DNA from: Sva-07 sp041686315
GTDB lineage: Bacteria > Actinomycetota > Acidimicrobiia > Acidimicrobiales > Ilumatobacteraceae
DNA: 19,681 nucleotides
Direction of reading: 5' to 3'
Assembly: GCA_041686315.1 (NCBI GenBank)
Contig: JAWLEC010000047.1
Location: 1 to 19,681, forward strand
Shown here piece after piece: positions 8,597 to 15,909 of this stretch; the stretch's first letter is position 1, and each line of letters starts with the position of its first letter. Under the pieces are notes generated by a model that was not told where the DNA came from, searched no databases, and saw nothing but the letters and a program-made list of their open reading frames with translations. The position numbers were made by a program, and so were the translations under genes.

Positions 8597-9853
8597 TTAC
8601 TCGAGCGTGGCGTAGGTGGTGCTGCGGTCGTCGGTGCGCGTGCCCACCACGGCCGACACGCAGGCGGCGAGGTCGTCGAGGTACTCCTCGATCACGCCGG
8701 TGTTGGTGTTGCTGATGGTGGAGTGCAGGTTGTCGGGAGGGCCCTGCCGATCGTGGTACCACCCCTTCTGCAACAGGGCGTCGCCCAGAGCGAACATGTC
8801 GATCTCGGGTTCGAAGGACGGATCCGCCGCCATCGCGACCAGGTGGAACTGCCCGTCACCGAGCACCCGGATGCCGTCGATCGCGGCGACACCGGCGCGG
8901 AAGCGGTCGGCGTTCTCGAGCGTCTGGCGGGTCAGGTCGACGTATCCCTGCACCCCGAGATGCGACATCACCGCCCATGCGCACGCCATCGGCAACCCCG
9001 ACCGGGTGCCCTGCATGTTGGGCGAGGCGTAGAACCCGCCGAGCCAGTCGTCGAACACGAACGTCTGGTACTTCCGTGACTCCTTCGTGCGGTGCAGGAT
9101 CACCGACACGCCCTTGGGCGCATAGCCGAGCTTGTGGATGTCGGCCGAGATCGTGGTGACCCCCTCGACGCGGAAGTCCCACGGTGTCACCTCGCGTCCG
9201 AGCATCTCGGCGAACGGCAGAACGAACCCACCCATGCAGGCGTCGAGGTGACAGTTGGCCCCCACCGACTGCGCCAGTGCGGCGATGGCCGGGATGTCGT
9301 CCTGCACCCCCTGCGGATACTGGGGCGCCGACCCGACGACGAGCACGGTGTTCGGGCCGCAGAGATCGGCCATCGCGTCGACGTCGGCGGTCCAGTCGTC
9401 CTTCACGGGCGTCGTGTGCAGGGTGAGGCCGAAGTTGTGCGCCGCCTTGTGGAACGCGGCGTGCGCTGATTCGGCCACGACCATCTCGGGCTCGGTGATG
9501 CCGCGTTCGGCGGCCGCCCGTTCACGGGCCGCCAGCACGCCGCAGAGGATCGACTCGGTGCCGCCGCTGGTGAGGAAGCCGGCGACGGCGGCGTCGCCGT
9601 GCAGCAGGCCGGCGGTCCAGCCGACGACGTCGCTCTGGATCTCGCGCAGCGACGGGAAGGCCTGGGTGTTGAGGGCGTTCTCGTGGAGGTAGAGCCGGGC
9701 GGCCTGCTCGGCCACCTCGTGCACCGACGGGCCGCCGTCGTAGACCATCCCGAACGTGCGGCCGTCCGACCACTTGACGTCGTGGACGCGCTTGTCGGTG
9801 AGGTCGCCGATGACGTCGTCGACGGGTCGGCGGTGCTGGTGCAGGGCTGCCAT
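8597..9853 (-). CDS. PLP-dependent decarboxylase, sphingosine-1-phosphate lyase-like
   Basis: This 418-residue fold-type I PLP enzyme belongs to the group II decarboxylase family. Key features are 'GFLTSGGTESI' (92-102, cofactor phosphate loop), 'ESAHAAFHKAAHNFG' (128-142, with the histidine that stacks on PLP), 'CHLDACMGGFVLPF' (201-214, Asp204 to the pyridine nitrogen) and 'SADIHKLGYAPKGVSVILHR' (236-255, Schiff-base Lys241). The run 'HKLGYAPKG' followed by 'DDWLGGFYASPNMQGTRSG' (268-286) is more like sphingosine-1-phosphate lyase than like glutamate decarboxylase. The membrane anchor of eukaryotic lyases is absent. The ATG at 9853 has GACACT 6 nt upstream. The gene is divergent from the iron-uptake operon with 101 nt between. 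Amino-acid decarboxylation remains possible. Confidence 0.85.
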   Translation of the reverse strand: MAALHQHRRPVDDVIGDLTDKRVHDVKWSDGRTFGMVYDGGPSVHEVAEQAARLYLHENALNTQAFPSLREIQSDVVGWTAGLLHGDAAVAGFLTSGGTESILCGVLAARERAAAERGITEPEMVVAESAHAAFHKAAHNFGLTLHTTPVKDDWTADVDAMADLCGPNTVLVVGSAPQYPQGVQDDIPAIAALAQSVGANCHLDACMGGFVLPFAEMLGREVTPWDFRVEGVTTISADIHKLGYAPKGVSVILHRTKESRKYQTFVFDDWLGGFYASPNMQGTRSGLPMACAWAVMSHLGVQGYVDLTRQTLENADRFRAGVAAIDGIRVLGDGQFHLVAMAADPSFEPEIDMFALGDALLQKGWYHDRQGPPDNLHSTISNTNTGVIEEYLDDLAACVSAVVGTRTDDRSTTYATLE

Positions 9854-9905
9854 CGGCCCAGTGTCGCGCACAGCACGCGGCGGCGACGACGGGACCTCAC
9901 GAGTT

Positions 9906-9922
9906 GTTAGGCAACCTTGACT
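9906..9922 (+). promoter_or_regulatory. Iron-box-like sequence overlapping a -35 (TTGACT) before the iron transporter
   Basis: GTTAGGCAACCT (9906-9917) resembles the core GTTAGGCTAACCT of the DtxR/IdeR iron box but lacks one central base. It runs into TTGACT (9917-9922), a good -35 placed 19 nt before the -10 TACACT. The position before an iron importer suits iron-dependent repression. The match is imperfect. Confidence 0.3.
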
Positions 9923-9941
9923 CATCGGGTGAAGATGGTCC

Positions 9942-9947
9942 TACACT
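9942..9947 (+). promoter_or_regulatory. Leaderless -10 element (TACACT) of the iron-binding protein gene
   Basis: TACACT is followed by 7 nt and the ATG at 9955, with TTGACT 19 nt upstream as -35. There is no Shine-Dalgarno before the ATG, so the mRNA is probably leaderless. Confidence 0.55.
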
Positions 9948-9954
9948 GCTCGGC

Positions 9955-11049
9955 ATGACACAGCCGACGCCGAGCGACCGCCCGTCAACTCGCCGCCCCT
10001 CTCGCCGATCCAGCCGCCGATCCGGCCGTCGACTCGCCACCGGAGCACTGGCGATCGGCGCGTTCGCCATGCTCGCCGCCGCCTGCGGCGACGACGGCGG
10101 CACCGGCGAGAACGGCACGGTCACCATCTACTCGGGACGCGCCGAGCGACTGATCCAACCGATTCTCGACGACTTCGCCGACGAGACCGACATCGCCGTC
10201 GAGGTGAAGTACGGCGGCTCCGCCGACCTGGCACTGCTGCTGGAGGAGGAAGCGGCATCCGGCAACGTGCAGGCCGACGTGTTCCTGTCGCAGAGCCCGG
10301 GGTCGATCGGCTTCCTCGACGACAACGACCGTCTCGCCGAGCTGCCGGCATCCACCCTCGATCTCGTGCCGGACACCGTGCGCGACGCCGAAGGCCGGTG
10401 GGTCGGCTTCTCCGGCCGCCAGCGGGTGCTCGTGTACAACGCCGAGCTGGTCGACCCTGCCGAGCTGCCCGCGAGCGTGTTCGACATGACGGCACCCGAG
10501 TGGTCGGGCCGTGTCGGCGTGGCGCCGAGCAACGGCTCCTTCCAGGACTTCGTGACGGCGATGCGCGTCACCGAGGGCGACGACGTCACGATGCAGTGGC
10601 TCGAGGATCTCGCCGCCAACAACCCCGTCACCTACTCCAACAACTCCGCCATCGTCGCCGCCGTGGGCCGGGGCGAGGTCGACACCGGGTTGGTGAACCA
10701 CTACTACAACTACCGCGCCATCGACGAGAACCCCGACGTGCCCAGCCGGAACCACCTGTTCGCCCCGGGCGATCCGGGCAGCCTGCTGATCGTCACCGGC
10801 GCCGGCATGCTCGAGGGCACCGACGACCCCGATCTCGCCACGGCGCTGATCGACTTCCTCCTGTCGCCTGCGGGCCAGGAGTACTTCGCCGACGAGACCT
10901 TCGAGTACCCGCTGGCGACCGGAACCGAGCCGTCGGGCGACGTCCCGCCGATCGAGTTCGGCGACGTGAGCAACTTCGACTACGGGCGCCTCGGGGGCGG
11001 GCTCGAACAGACCCGCCAGATGATCGCCGACGCCGGCCTGCAGGGCTGA
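9955..11049 (+). CDS. fbpA: Ferric iron ABC transporter substrate-binding lipoprotein (FbpA-like)
   Basis: This 364-residue extracytoplasmic binding protein delivers ferric iron to the membrane permease. A basic, Arg/Ser-rich leader of about 26 residues precedes a hydrophobic signal segment ending in the lipobox LAAAC (Cys44), so it is a lipid-anchored protein. The mature part begins 'VTIYSGRAERLIQPIL' (56-71), the classic opening of FbpA/Sfu-type proteins. The tandem tyrosines Y250-Y251 in 'LVNHYYNYRA' correspond to the iron-ligating pair of FbpA. 'FLLSPAGQEYFAD' is typical of the C-terminal lobe. Permease and ATPase follow. The ATG at 9955 is chosen over upstream non-ATG codons because TACACT sits 7 nt before it. 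The symbol is given by family; the metal is inferred from the Tyr pair. Confidence 0.9.
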   Translation: MTQPTPSDRPSTRRPSRRSSRRSGRRLATGALAIGAFAMLAAACGDDGGTGENGTVTIYSGRAERLIQPILDDFADETDIAVEVKYGGSADLALLLEEEAASGNVQADVFLSQSPGSIGFLDDNDRLAELPASTLDLVPDTVRDAEGRWVGFSGRQRVLVYNAELVDPAELPASVFDMTAPEWSGRVGVAPSNGSFQDFVTAMRVTEGDDVTMQWLEDLAANNPVTYSNNSAIVAAVGRGEVDTGLVNHYYNYRAIDENPDVPSRNHLFAPGDPGSLLIVTGAGMLEGTDDPDLATALIDFLLSPAGQEYFADETFEYPLATGTEPSGDVPPIEFGDVSNFDYGRLGGGLEQTRQMIADAGLQG

Positions 11050-11216
11050 CGTGGCCGACCCCGGTCCGGGGGGGCGGGGGGGGGCGCCCCGGGGCCACCC
11101 CCGCCCCCCCCCCACNNNNNNNNNNCCCGGCGGGGCGGACGGGCCCCCCCCCGGGCGGGCCGCCCGGGGTCCGTCCCCTGGCGAACTCCGCCGCAGCCAC
11201 AGCTAGCGTGGCACCG
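11050..11216. other. Assembly gap with G/C homopolymer flanks between binding protein and permease
   Basis: Ten Ns (11116-11125) are flanked by long runs of G and C, such as nine Gs on the left and ten Cs on either side. Such runs next to a gap are typical of low-quality read ends. The true spacing is therefore unknown. Near the left edge GTGGCC (11051-11056) and GGCCAC (11093-11098) form an inverted repeat, and CCCC...GGGG arms nearby could be a real GC-rich hairpin that stalled sequencing. No gene is supported here. Confidence 0.85.
11204..11209 (+). promoter_or_regulatory. Leaderless -10 element (TAGCGT) of the permease gene
   Basis: TAGCGT is followed by 7 nt and the GTG at 11217. It helps to fix this start, since the frame is open upstream through the gap, and it suggests that the permease can be transcribed apart from the binding-protein gene. 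Confidence 0.45.
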
Positions 11217-12827
11217 GTGTCCAGCGGGGTCCGATCAGCAGCACCACCCGACGGGGCCGTAGCCGCGCCACGCCGACCCCGCAGGCTTGCCGTCGGTGCA
11301 CTGGCGATCGGCGCGGTGTTCGCCATGCCGGTGGCGTTCGTGGTGTGGCGCACCGTACGCCTCGGGGCATCGCTGCCCGACACCCTCGCCGAGGTACCGG
11401 CGCCGCTGTGGCGCACGGTGCAGCTGGCGGTGCTCGTCTCGGCCACCACCGCCGTGGTCGGCACGGGCCTGGCCTGGCTCACCACCCGCACCGACCTCCC
11501 GTTCCGCCGGGCATGGCGGGTGGCGCTGGTGCTGCCGCTGGCGCTCCCCTCGTTCGTGGGCGCCGCCGCCTTCGTGGCGGGTCTCGCACCCGGCGGTGTG
11601 ATCCACGACGCACTGACCGCCGTGGGGATCACTCCCCCGCGACGGTTCCGCGGGCTCGGCGCGTCGTGGCTGGTGATGTCGGCGTTCACCTATCCGTACG
11701 TGCTGCTGCCCGTGACGGCACGCCTCGCCAACCTGCGCGCCAGCCTGGAGGAGAGCGGCCGCCTGCTGGGATTCTCCGCCTTCCAGACCTTCGTCCGCGT
11801 CACGCTGCCCCAACTCCGTTCGGCGATCTTCGGCGGTGCGCTGCTCGTGTTCCTCTACAGCGTGAGCGAGTTCGGGGCCGTGCAGCTGCTCGGCTACGAC
11901 ACCCTCACCCGCGTGATCTACGCCACGCGCCAGACCGATCGGGCACTCTCGTTCGCCTCCGCCACGGTGGTCCTGGTGCTGGCCCTCGGCGTCGTCGTAC
12001 TCGAACGGTCGCAACGGGGACGCACGTCGGCCGACGACCGCGCCGCCGTCGCCTCACCCGACAACGTGCGGCTGGGATGGCGGGTGGTGCCGGCGATCAC
12101 CGCCGTTCTCGCCGTGCTGGCCGTCGGCCTCATCGTGCCGCTGGCCAGCCTCGGCACCTGGGCTCGCCGTGGGCTGGCCGACGGACGTGTCGCCTGGGGC
12201 GACCTCCTCGACCCTGCCGTGAGCACCGCCACCGTCGCCGTCATCGCTGCGGTCGTCGCCGTCGTCGTGGTGTTCCCGGTGGCTGCTGCGGCCATCCGAC
12301 GCCCACACCCGTCGACGCAGGTGGCCTCCGTGTCGGTGGTGGTCGGCTTCGCCATCCCGGGCATCGTGATCGCCCTCTCGCTGGCGGTCCTCACGCTGAA
12401 CACACCGGTGCTCAACCGCTTCTACCAGACGTCCGCGCTCTTGGTGCTCGCCTACGTCATCCACTTCGGGAGCCAGGCGCTCGCCGGCACCGAGACCGCC
12501 GTGCGGGCGGTACCCGAGTCGCTGCGCGAGTCCAGCCGTCTGCTCGAACCCCGCGCGGCGCGCCGGCTGTGGCGGGTCGACTGGCCGCTGATGCGGCCCG
12601 GGCTGCTGGCGGCAGGGGGCCTCGTGATGCTGTCGACCCTGAAGGAGCTGCCGATCACACTGCTGCTGTCGCCCATCGGGTTCGACACGCTCGCCACCGA
12701 GATCTGGGGATCGTACGAGGAGGGCTTCTACGCCGCGACGGGGCTGGCCTCGATCACCCTCGTCGCGCTGTCGGCCACCCTCACGTGGGTGCTCGTACTT
12801 CGTCGCAGCGAGGTCGTATCAAGCTAA
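11217..12827 (+). CDS. fbpB: Ferric iron ABC transporter permease, fused two-domain (FbpB-like)
   Basis: This 536-residue inner-membrane permease carries two homologous ABC permease halves in one chain, as in FbpB/SfuB. The first transmembrane segment is at about 23-45. Each half has the EAA loop that docks the ATPase: 'EESGRLLGFSAFQTFVRVTLPQLRS' (178-202) and 'ESSRLLEPRAARRLWRVDWPLMRPG' (438-462). A Pro-rich hydrophobic 'VLPLALPSFVGAAAFVAG' (105-122) and the later 'VVGFAIPGIVIALSLAVL' have the usual matching positions in the two halves. The GTG at 11217 gives the expected length and is preceded by TAGCGT. The frame continues upstream through the Ns, but that part is low complexity. The stop TAA at 12825-12827 forms part of the next -10 hexamer. 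Confidence 0.9.
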   Translation: MSSGVRSAAPPDGAVAAPRRPRRLAVGALAIGAVFAMPVAFVVWRTVRLGASLPDTLAEVPAPLWRTVQLAVLVSATTAVVGTGLAWLTTRTDLPFRRAWRVALVLPLALPSFVGAAAFVAGLAPGGVIHDALTAVGITPPRRFRGLGASWLVMSAFTYPYVLLPVTARLANLRASLEESGRLLGFSAFQTFVRVTLPQLRSAIFGGALLVFLYSVSEFGAVQLLGYDTLTRVIYATRQTDRALSFASATVVLVLALGVVVLERSQRGRTSADDRAAVASPDNVRLGWRVVPAITAVLAVLAVGLIVPLASLGTWARRGLADGRVAWGDLLDPAVSTATVAVIAAVVAVVVVFPVAAAAIRRPHPSTQVASVSVVVGFAIPGIVIALSLAVLTLNTPVLNRFYQTSALLVLAYVIHFGSQALAGTETAVRAVPESLRESSRLLEPRAARRLWRVDWPLMRPGLLAAGGLVMLSTLKELPITLLLSPIGFDTLATEIWGSYEEGFYAATGLASITLVALSATLTWVLVLRRSEVVSS

Positions 12828-12830
12828 CCT
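12825..12830 (+). promoter_or_regulatory. -10 element (TAACCT) of the ATPase gene, made from the permease stop codon
   Basis: TAACCT is followed by 8 nt and the ATG at 12839. An in-frame GTG directly before the ATG is an alternative start. The TAA is the permease stop. The surrounding GCTAACCTCA also matches 9 of 10 bases of an iron-box half site, but the other half does not match. Confidence 0.4.
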
Positions 12831-12838
12831 CACATGTG

Positions 12839-14131
12839 ATGGCGAGTACCCCCACCACCGCCTCCACGATCGGAGCCCGGCCGACCGGTCGGGCCGCGGA
12901 GCGCCACCGTCACGACGCGACGTCGACGCCTGCCGGTGCCGCCGTGCGGATCGACGGCGTCAACGTGACCTACGCCTCCAGCAGCCGGTCGGGCACCGTC
13001 GAAGCCGTGCGCAACGCCACCCTGCACGTCGAGGCCGGCACGATCATGGCGCTGCTCGGCCCGTCCGGCTGCGGCAAGACCTCGCTGCTGCGGGCCATCG
13101 CCGGCCTCGAACGGCCCACCGCCGGGTCGATCACCATCGGCGACCGCACGGTGAGCGACACCACCACGTGGGTGCACCCCGAACAGCGCAGCGTCGGCAT
13201 GGTGTTCCAGGACGGCGCCCTGTTCCCACACCTCAGCGTGGCCGACAACGTGGCGTTCGGGCTGCGCAGCGCCTCGTCGAAACTGTCCAAGCGCGACCGG
13301 GTGGCCAGGGTGGCGGAGATGCTCGACCTGGTCGACCTCGCCGACTACGGCGACCGGCTGCCCGGCACCCTCTCCGGCGGCCAGCAGCAACGCATCGCGC
13401 TCGCCCGATCGCTCGCGCCGCAACCGTCGGTGCTGCTGCTCGACGAGCCGTTCTCGGCGCTCGATGCGGCGCTGCGACTGCAGGTGCGTGCCGACGTGGC
13501 CGACATCGTGCGCAGCGTCGGCGTGACCACCGTGTTCGTCACCCACGACCAGGACGAGGCGTTCGTGCTGGGCGACCGGGTGGCCGTGCTGCGCGCTGGC
13601 CACATCGAGCAGGTCGGCACACCCGACGAGCTCTACCGCCACCCGCACACGCGGTGGGTGGCCGGTTTCGTCGGCGAGGCCAACCTCGTCCGTGGCCGGT
13701 TGCGCCCCGACGGCACGGTCGACACGTTGCTCGGTCGGGTGCCGGTCGGGACCGGTGCCGTCCGGGCCGACCGTGATGCTCGGCCCGAGCCGTCGGTCCG
13801 AGACGACGGACGGGACGACGGACGGGACGACGACGGCATCGCCGTCGAGGTGTCGAGGGACGGCAGCCCGGTCGACGTGCTGGTGCGACCCGAGCAGGTC
13901 GACCTGCGCCCCGGCGACTGCGCCCTGGTGACCAACGTGGAGTACTACGGCCACGACGTGCGCTACGAACTCGAACTCGACGACGGGTCGATCCTCGCCG
14001 CGCGCACCAAGTCGGGCGACCTCCACCAACGCGGCGATCGGCTCTGTGTGCGGTTCGAGGGTTCGCCCACCGAGGCGTGGTCGGCCGACGGGGGCACCGT
14101 CGAGGGCGCCTCCACCCTGCTCACCCCCTGA
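12839..14131 (+). CDS. fbpC: Ferric iron ABC transporter ATP-binding protein (FbpC-like)
   Basis: This 430-residue ATPase powers the importer from the cytoplasmic face. After an Ala/Thr-rich N-terminal extension of about 35 residues, the ABC domain shows Walker A GPSGCGKT (74-81), Q-loop 'MVFQDGALFPHLSVADNVAF' (Gln124), signature LSGGQQQR (178-185), Walker B 'SVLLLDEP' (197-204) and the switch 'VTHDQDEA' (His236). The C-terminal part from about residue 265 is a TOBE-like regulatory domain with 'VDVLVRPEQVDLRPGD'. An acidic, repeat-encoded stretch (DDGRDDGRDDDG) interrupts this region. The protein is longer than typical FbpC (about 350) because of the extension and this insert. The gene starts 11 nt after the permease stop and clearly belongs to the same transporter. 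Confidence 0.92.
   Translation: MASTPTTASTIGARPTGRAAERHRHDATSTPAGAAVRIDGVNVTYASSSRSGTVEAVRNATLHVEAGTIMALLGPSGCGKTSLLRAIAGLERPTAGSITIGDRTVSDTTTWVHPEQRSVGMVFQDGALFPHLSVADNVAFGLRSASSKLSKRDRVARVAEMLDLVDLADYGDRLPGTLSGGQQQRIALARSLAPQPSVLLLDEPFSALDAALRLQVRADVADIVRSVGVTTVFVTHDQDEAFVLGDRVAVLRAGHIEQVGTPDELYRHPHTRWVAGFVGEANLVRGRLRPDGTVDTLLGRVPVGTGAVRADRDARPEPSVRDDGRDDGRDDDGIAVEVSRDGSPVDVLVRPEQVDLRPGDCALVTNVEYYGHDVRYELELDDGSILAARTKSGDLHQRGDRLCVRFEGSPTEAWSADGGTVEGASTLLTP
13802..13836 (+). repeat. 12-nt tandem repeat inside the ATPase gene
   Basis: GACGACGGACGG occurs twice in tandem, followed by a third, slightly changed copy. It encodes an Asp-Asp-Gly-Arg repeat in the TOBE-side region. Being a multiple of three it keeps the frame, and its copy number could vary between strains. 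Confidence 0.7.
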
Positions 14132-14135
14132 CCAC

Positions 14136-14141
14136 TACGGT
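14136..14141 (+). promoter_or_regulatory. Leaderless -10 element (TACGGT) of the amidohydrolase gene
   Basis: TACGGT is followed by 7 nt and the GTG at 14149. It lies wholly within the 17-nt space after the ATPase stop, so the amidohydrolase may have its own promoter although it sits immediately after the transporter genes. Confidence 0.45.
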
Positions 14142-14148
14142 CGGGCGG

Positions 14149-15804
14149 GTGAGCGAGACCACCATCTTCCCCGCCCGCACCGTCGTCACGATGGACTCGT
14201 CGCAACCGGTCGTGGAGGCGGTGGCCGTGCGCGACGGCCGGGTGCTGGCCGCGGGATCGTTGGACGAGTGCCGGAGCTGGGGCCCGCACACGATCGACCG
14301 CCGCTTCGCCGACCACGTGCTGGTGCCCGGCCTGATCGAGGCACACGCCCACTCGCTGGAGGGTGCGTTCTCGCTTCTGCCGTACGTCGGCTGGTTCGAC
14401 CGTCACCGCGTCGACGGCGGCACCGCACCGGGGATCCGCAGCTACGCAGCGCTGCTCGACCGGTTGCGCGAGCTCGACGACGCCACGGCGGGATCGACCG
14501 AGCCGATCGTGGTGGGCGGCTTCGACCCCATCTACTTCACCGACGAGGAACGACTCACCCGCGAGCACCTCGACCGGGTCTCCACCGAGCGGCCGATCTT
14601 CGTGTTCCATGCCAGCGCCCATCTCGCCACGGTGAACACGGCCATGCTCGACCGCCACGAGATCACGCGCGACGCCACCACGCCGGGGGTGGCGAGGGAT
14701 GCCGACGGCGAGCCCAACGGCGAGCTGCAGGAGATCCCGGCGATCGCGCTCGCCGCCTCGGGGCTCCAGGTCGTCCTGCGCACGATGAACGATCCGGCGG
14801 CGATCGAGGCACTCGGTCAGATCTGCGTGAACACCGGCACCACGATGCTCACCGACCTCGGCTCGACGGGCCTCACCCGGCCCGACGGACAGCGGGTGTG
14901 GCGGGACGTGGTCGACTCCGACTTCCCGGCGCGCATCCTGCAGCGCCACATCCAGGGTCTGCCGCCCGGCAGCAACGACTGGGCCGACGCCGCCGACCTG
15001 CTGCTCGAGTTCGCGGCCGCCGACACCGACAAGCTGCGCACCGCCGGGCTGAAGGTGGTGCTCGACGGGTCGATCCAGGGCTTCACCGCCAAGATGGGGT
15101 GGCCCGGCTACTACACCGGCACCGATCACGGCCAGTGGATGGTGCCGCCCGAGCAGCTCGTCGACATCTGCCGGCCGTTCCACGAGCGCAACATCAACAT
15201 CCACACGCACTGCAACGGCGATCTCACCATCGATCTCTGGATCGACACCGTCGAGCAGCTCGTGCAGGAGCATCCGTGGCTCGATCATCGTCACACGGTG
15301 CAGCACTGCCAGCTCACCACGGCCGCCCAGTACCGGCGGATGGCGCGGCTCGGGATGTGCGCCAACATCTTCGCCAACCACATCTGGTACTGGGGCGACC
15401 AGCATCACGATCTCACGGTGGGCCCCGAGCGGGCCCGGCGGATGGAGGCCGCGGCGACGGCCGAGCGAGAGGGCGTGTCGTTCTCGCTGCACAGCGACGC
15501 CAACGTGACGCCCCTCGGTCAGCTGCACGTGATGTGGTGTGCGGTCAATCGCGTCACTGCGTCCGGTCGGGTGCTGGGCGAGAGCGAACGGATCTCGCCG
15601 GAGTCGGCGCTGCGGTCGGTGACGCTGGGCGCCGCCCACCAGCAGCACCTCGACGCCGAGTTCGGCACGATCGAGTGCGGGAAGGCCGCCGACTTCGCCG
15701 TCCTCGAGGAGAACCCGCTCACCGTCGACCCGATGGCGATCCGTGACATCGGCGTGTGGGGCACCGTCGTGGCCGGGCAGCCGTTCGGGGCCGCCCACCC
15801 CTGA
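14149..15804 (+). CDS. Amidohydrolase, YtcJ-like (amidohydrolase 3 family)
   Basis: This 551-residue metal-dependent hydrolase should cleave an unknown amide, imide or related C-N bond. An N-terminal beta part ('TVVTMDSSQPVVEAVAVRDG') leads to the metal motif 'LVPGLIEAHAHS' (His66, His68). Further likely metal or active-site residues are Lys302 in 'LKVVLDGSIQGF', His352/His354 in 'NIHTHCNGD', His386 in 'TVQHCQLT' and Asp450 in 'SLHSDANVTP'. The C-terminal 'GTIECGKAADFAVLEENPL' closes the composite beta domain. The order and length match YtcJ-type proteins. The GTG start is supported by TACGGT 7 nt upstream and by the normal N-terminus. Its location after the iron genes gives no obvious functional link. 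Confidence 0.9.
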   Translation: MSETTIFPARTVVTMDSSQPVVEAVAVRDGRVLAAGSLDECRSWGPHTIDRRFADHVLVPGLIEAHAHSLEGAFSLLPYVGWFDRHRVDGGTAPGIRSYAALLDRLRELDDATAGSTEPIVVGGFDPIYFTDEERLTREHLDRVSTERPIFVFHASAHLATVNTAMLDRHEITRDATTPGVARDADGEPNGELQEIPAIALAASGLQVVLRTMNDPAAIEALGQICVNTGTTMLTDLGSTGLTRPDGQRVWRDVVDSDFPARILQRHIQGLPPGSNDWADAADLLLEFAAADTDKLRTAGLKVVLDGSIQGFTAKMGWPGYYTGTDHGQWMVPPEQLVDICRPFHERNINIHTHCNGDLTIDLWIDTVEQLVQEHPWLDHRHTVQHCQLTTAAQYRRMARLGMCANIFANHIWYWGDQHHDLTVGPERARRMEAAATAEREGVSFSLHSDANVTPLGQLHVMWCAVNRVTASGRVLGESERISPESALRSVTLGAAHQQHLDAEFGTIECGKAADFAVLEENPLTVDPMAIRDIGVWGTVVAGQPFGAAHP

Positions 15805-15832
15805 CCCGGGCGCCCAACCGTTCAACGAGCAT

Positions 15833-15884
15833 CGTTTGCGTGACGAAAATGTCGGGACGCCCCAACGAAAACGTCACGCAAACG
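15833..15884. repeat. 13-bp perfect inverted repeat between convergent genes
   Basis: CGTTTGCGTGACG (15833-15845) and CGTCACGCAAACG (15872-15884) are perfectly complementary around a 26-nt spacer. The spacer starts and ends with AAAA, and ACGAAAA occurs as a direct repeat on both sides of its GGGACGCCCC centre. It lies between the stops of the amidohydrolase (15804) and the CobW gene (15910), so a bidirectional terminator is likely. The length and internal symmetry would also fit a dispersed palindromic element. There is no T tract. Confidence 0.6.
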
Positions 15885-15909
15885 GGAGACCCCGGACGGC
15901 GGGAGAGGG

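Noticed and set aside
11068..11160. G runs that could form a G-quadruplex.
   Set aside because: They border Ns and look like sequencing or assembly error, so no structure should be inferred.
10398..11216. Upstream extension of the permease reading frame through the Ns and into the binding-protein gene.
   Set aside because: It is Arg/Pro/Gly-rich, overlaps a well-supported gene in another frame and crosses an assembly gap. The GTG at 11217 gives the normal length.
13963..15825. A long minus-strand open frame opposite the amidohydrolase.
   Set aside because: It is a low-complexity shadow with no recognisable motif, while the plus strand encodes a complete YtcJ-like protein.
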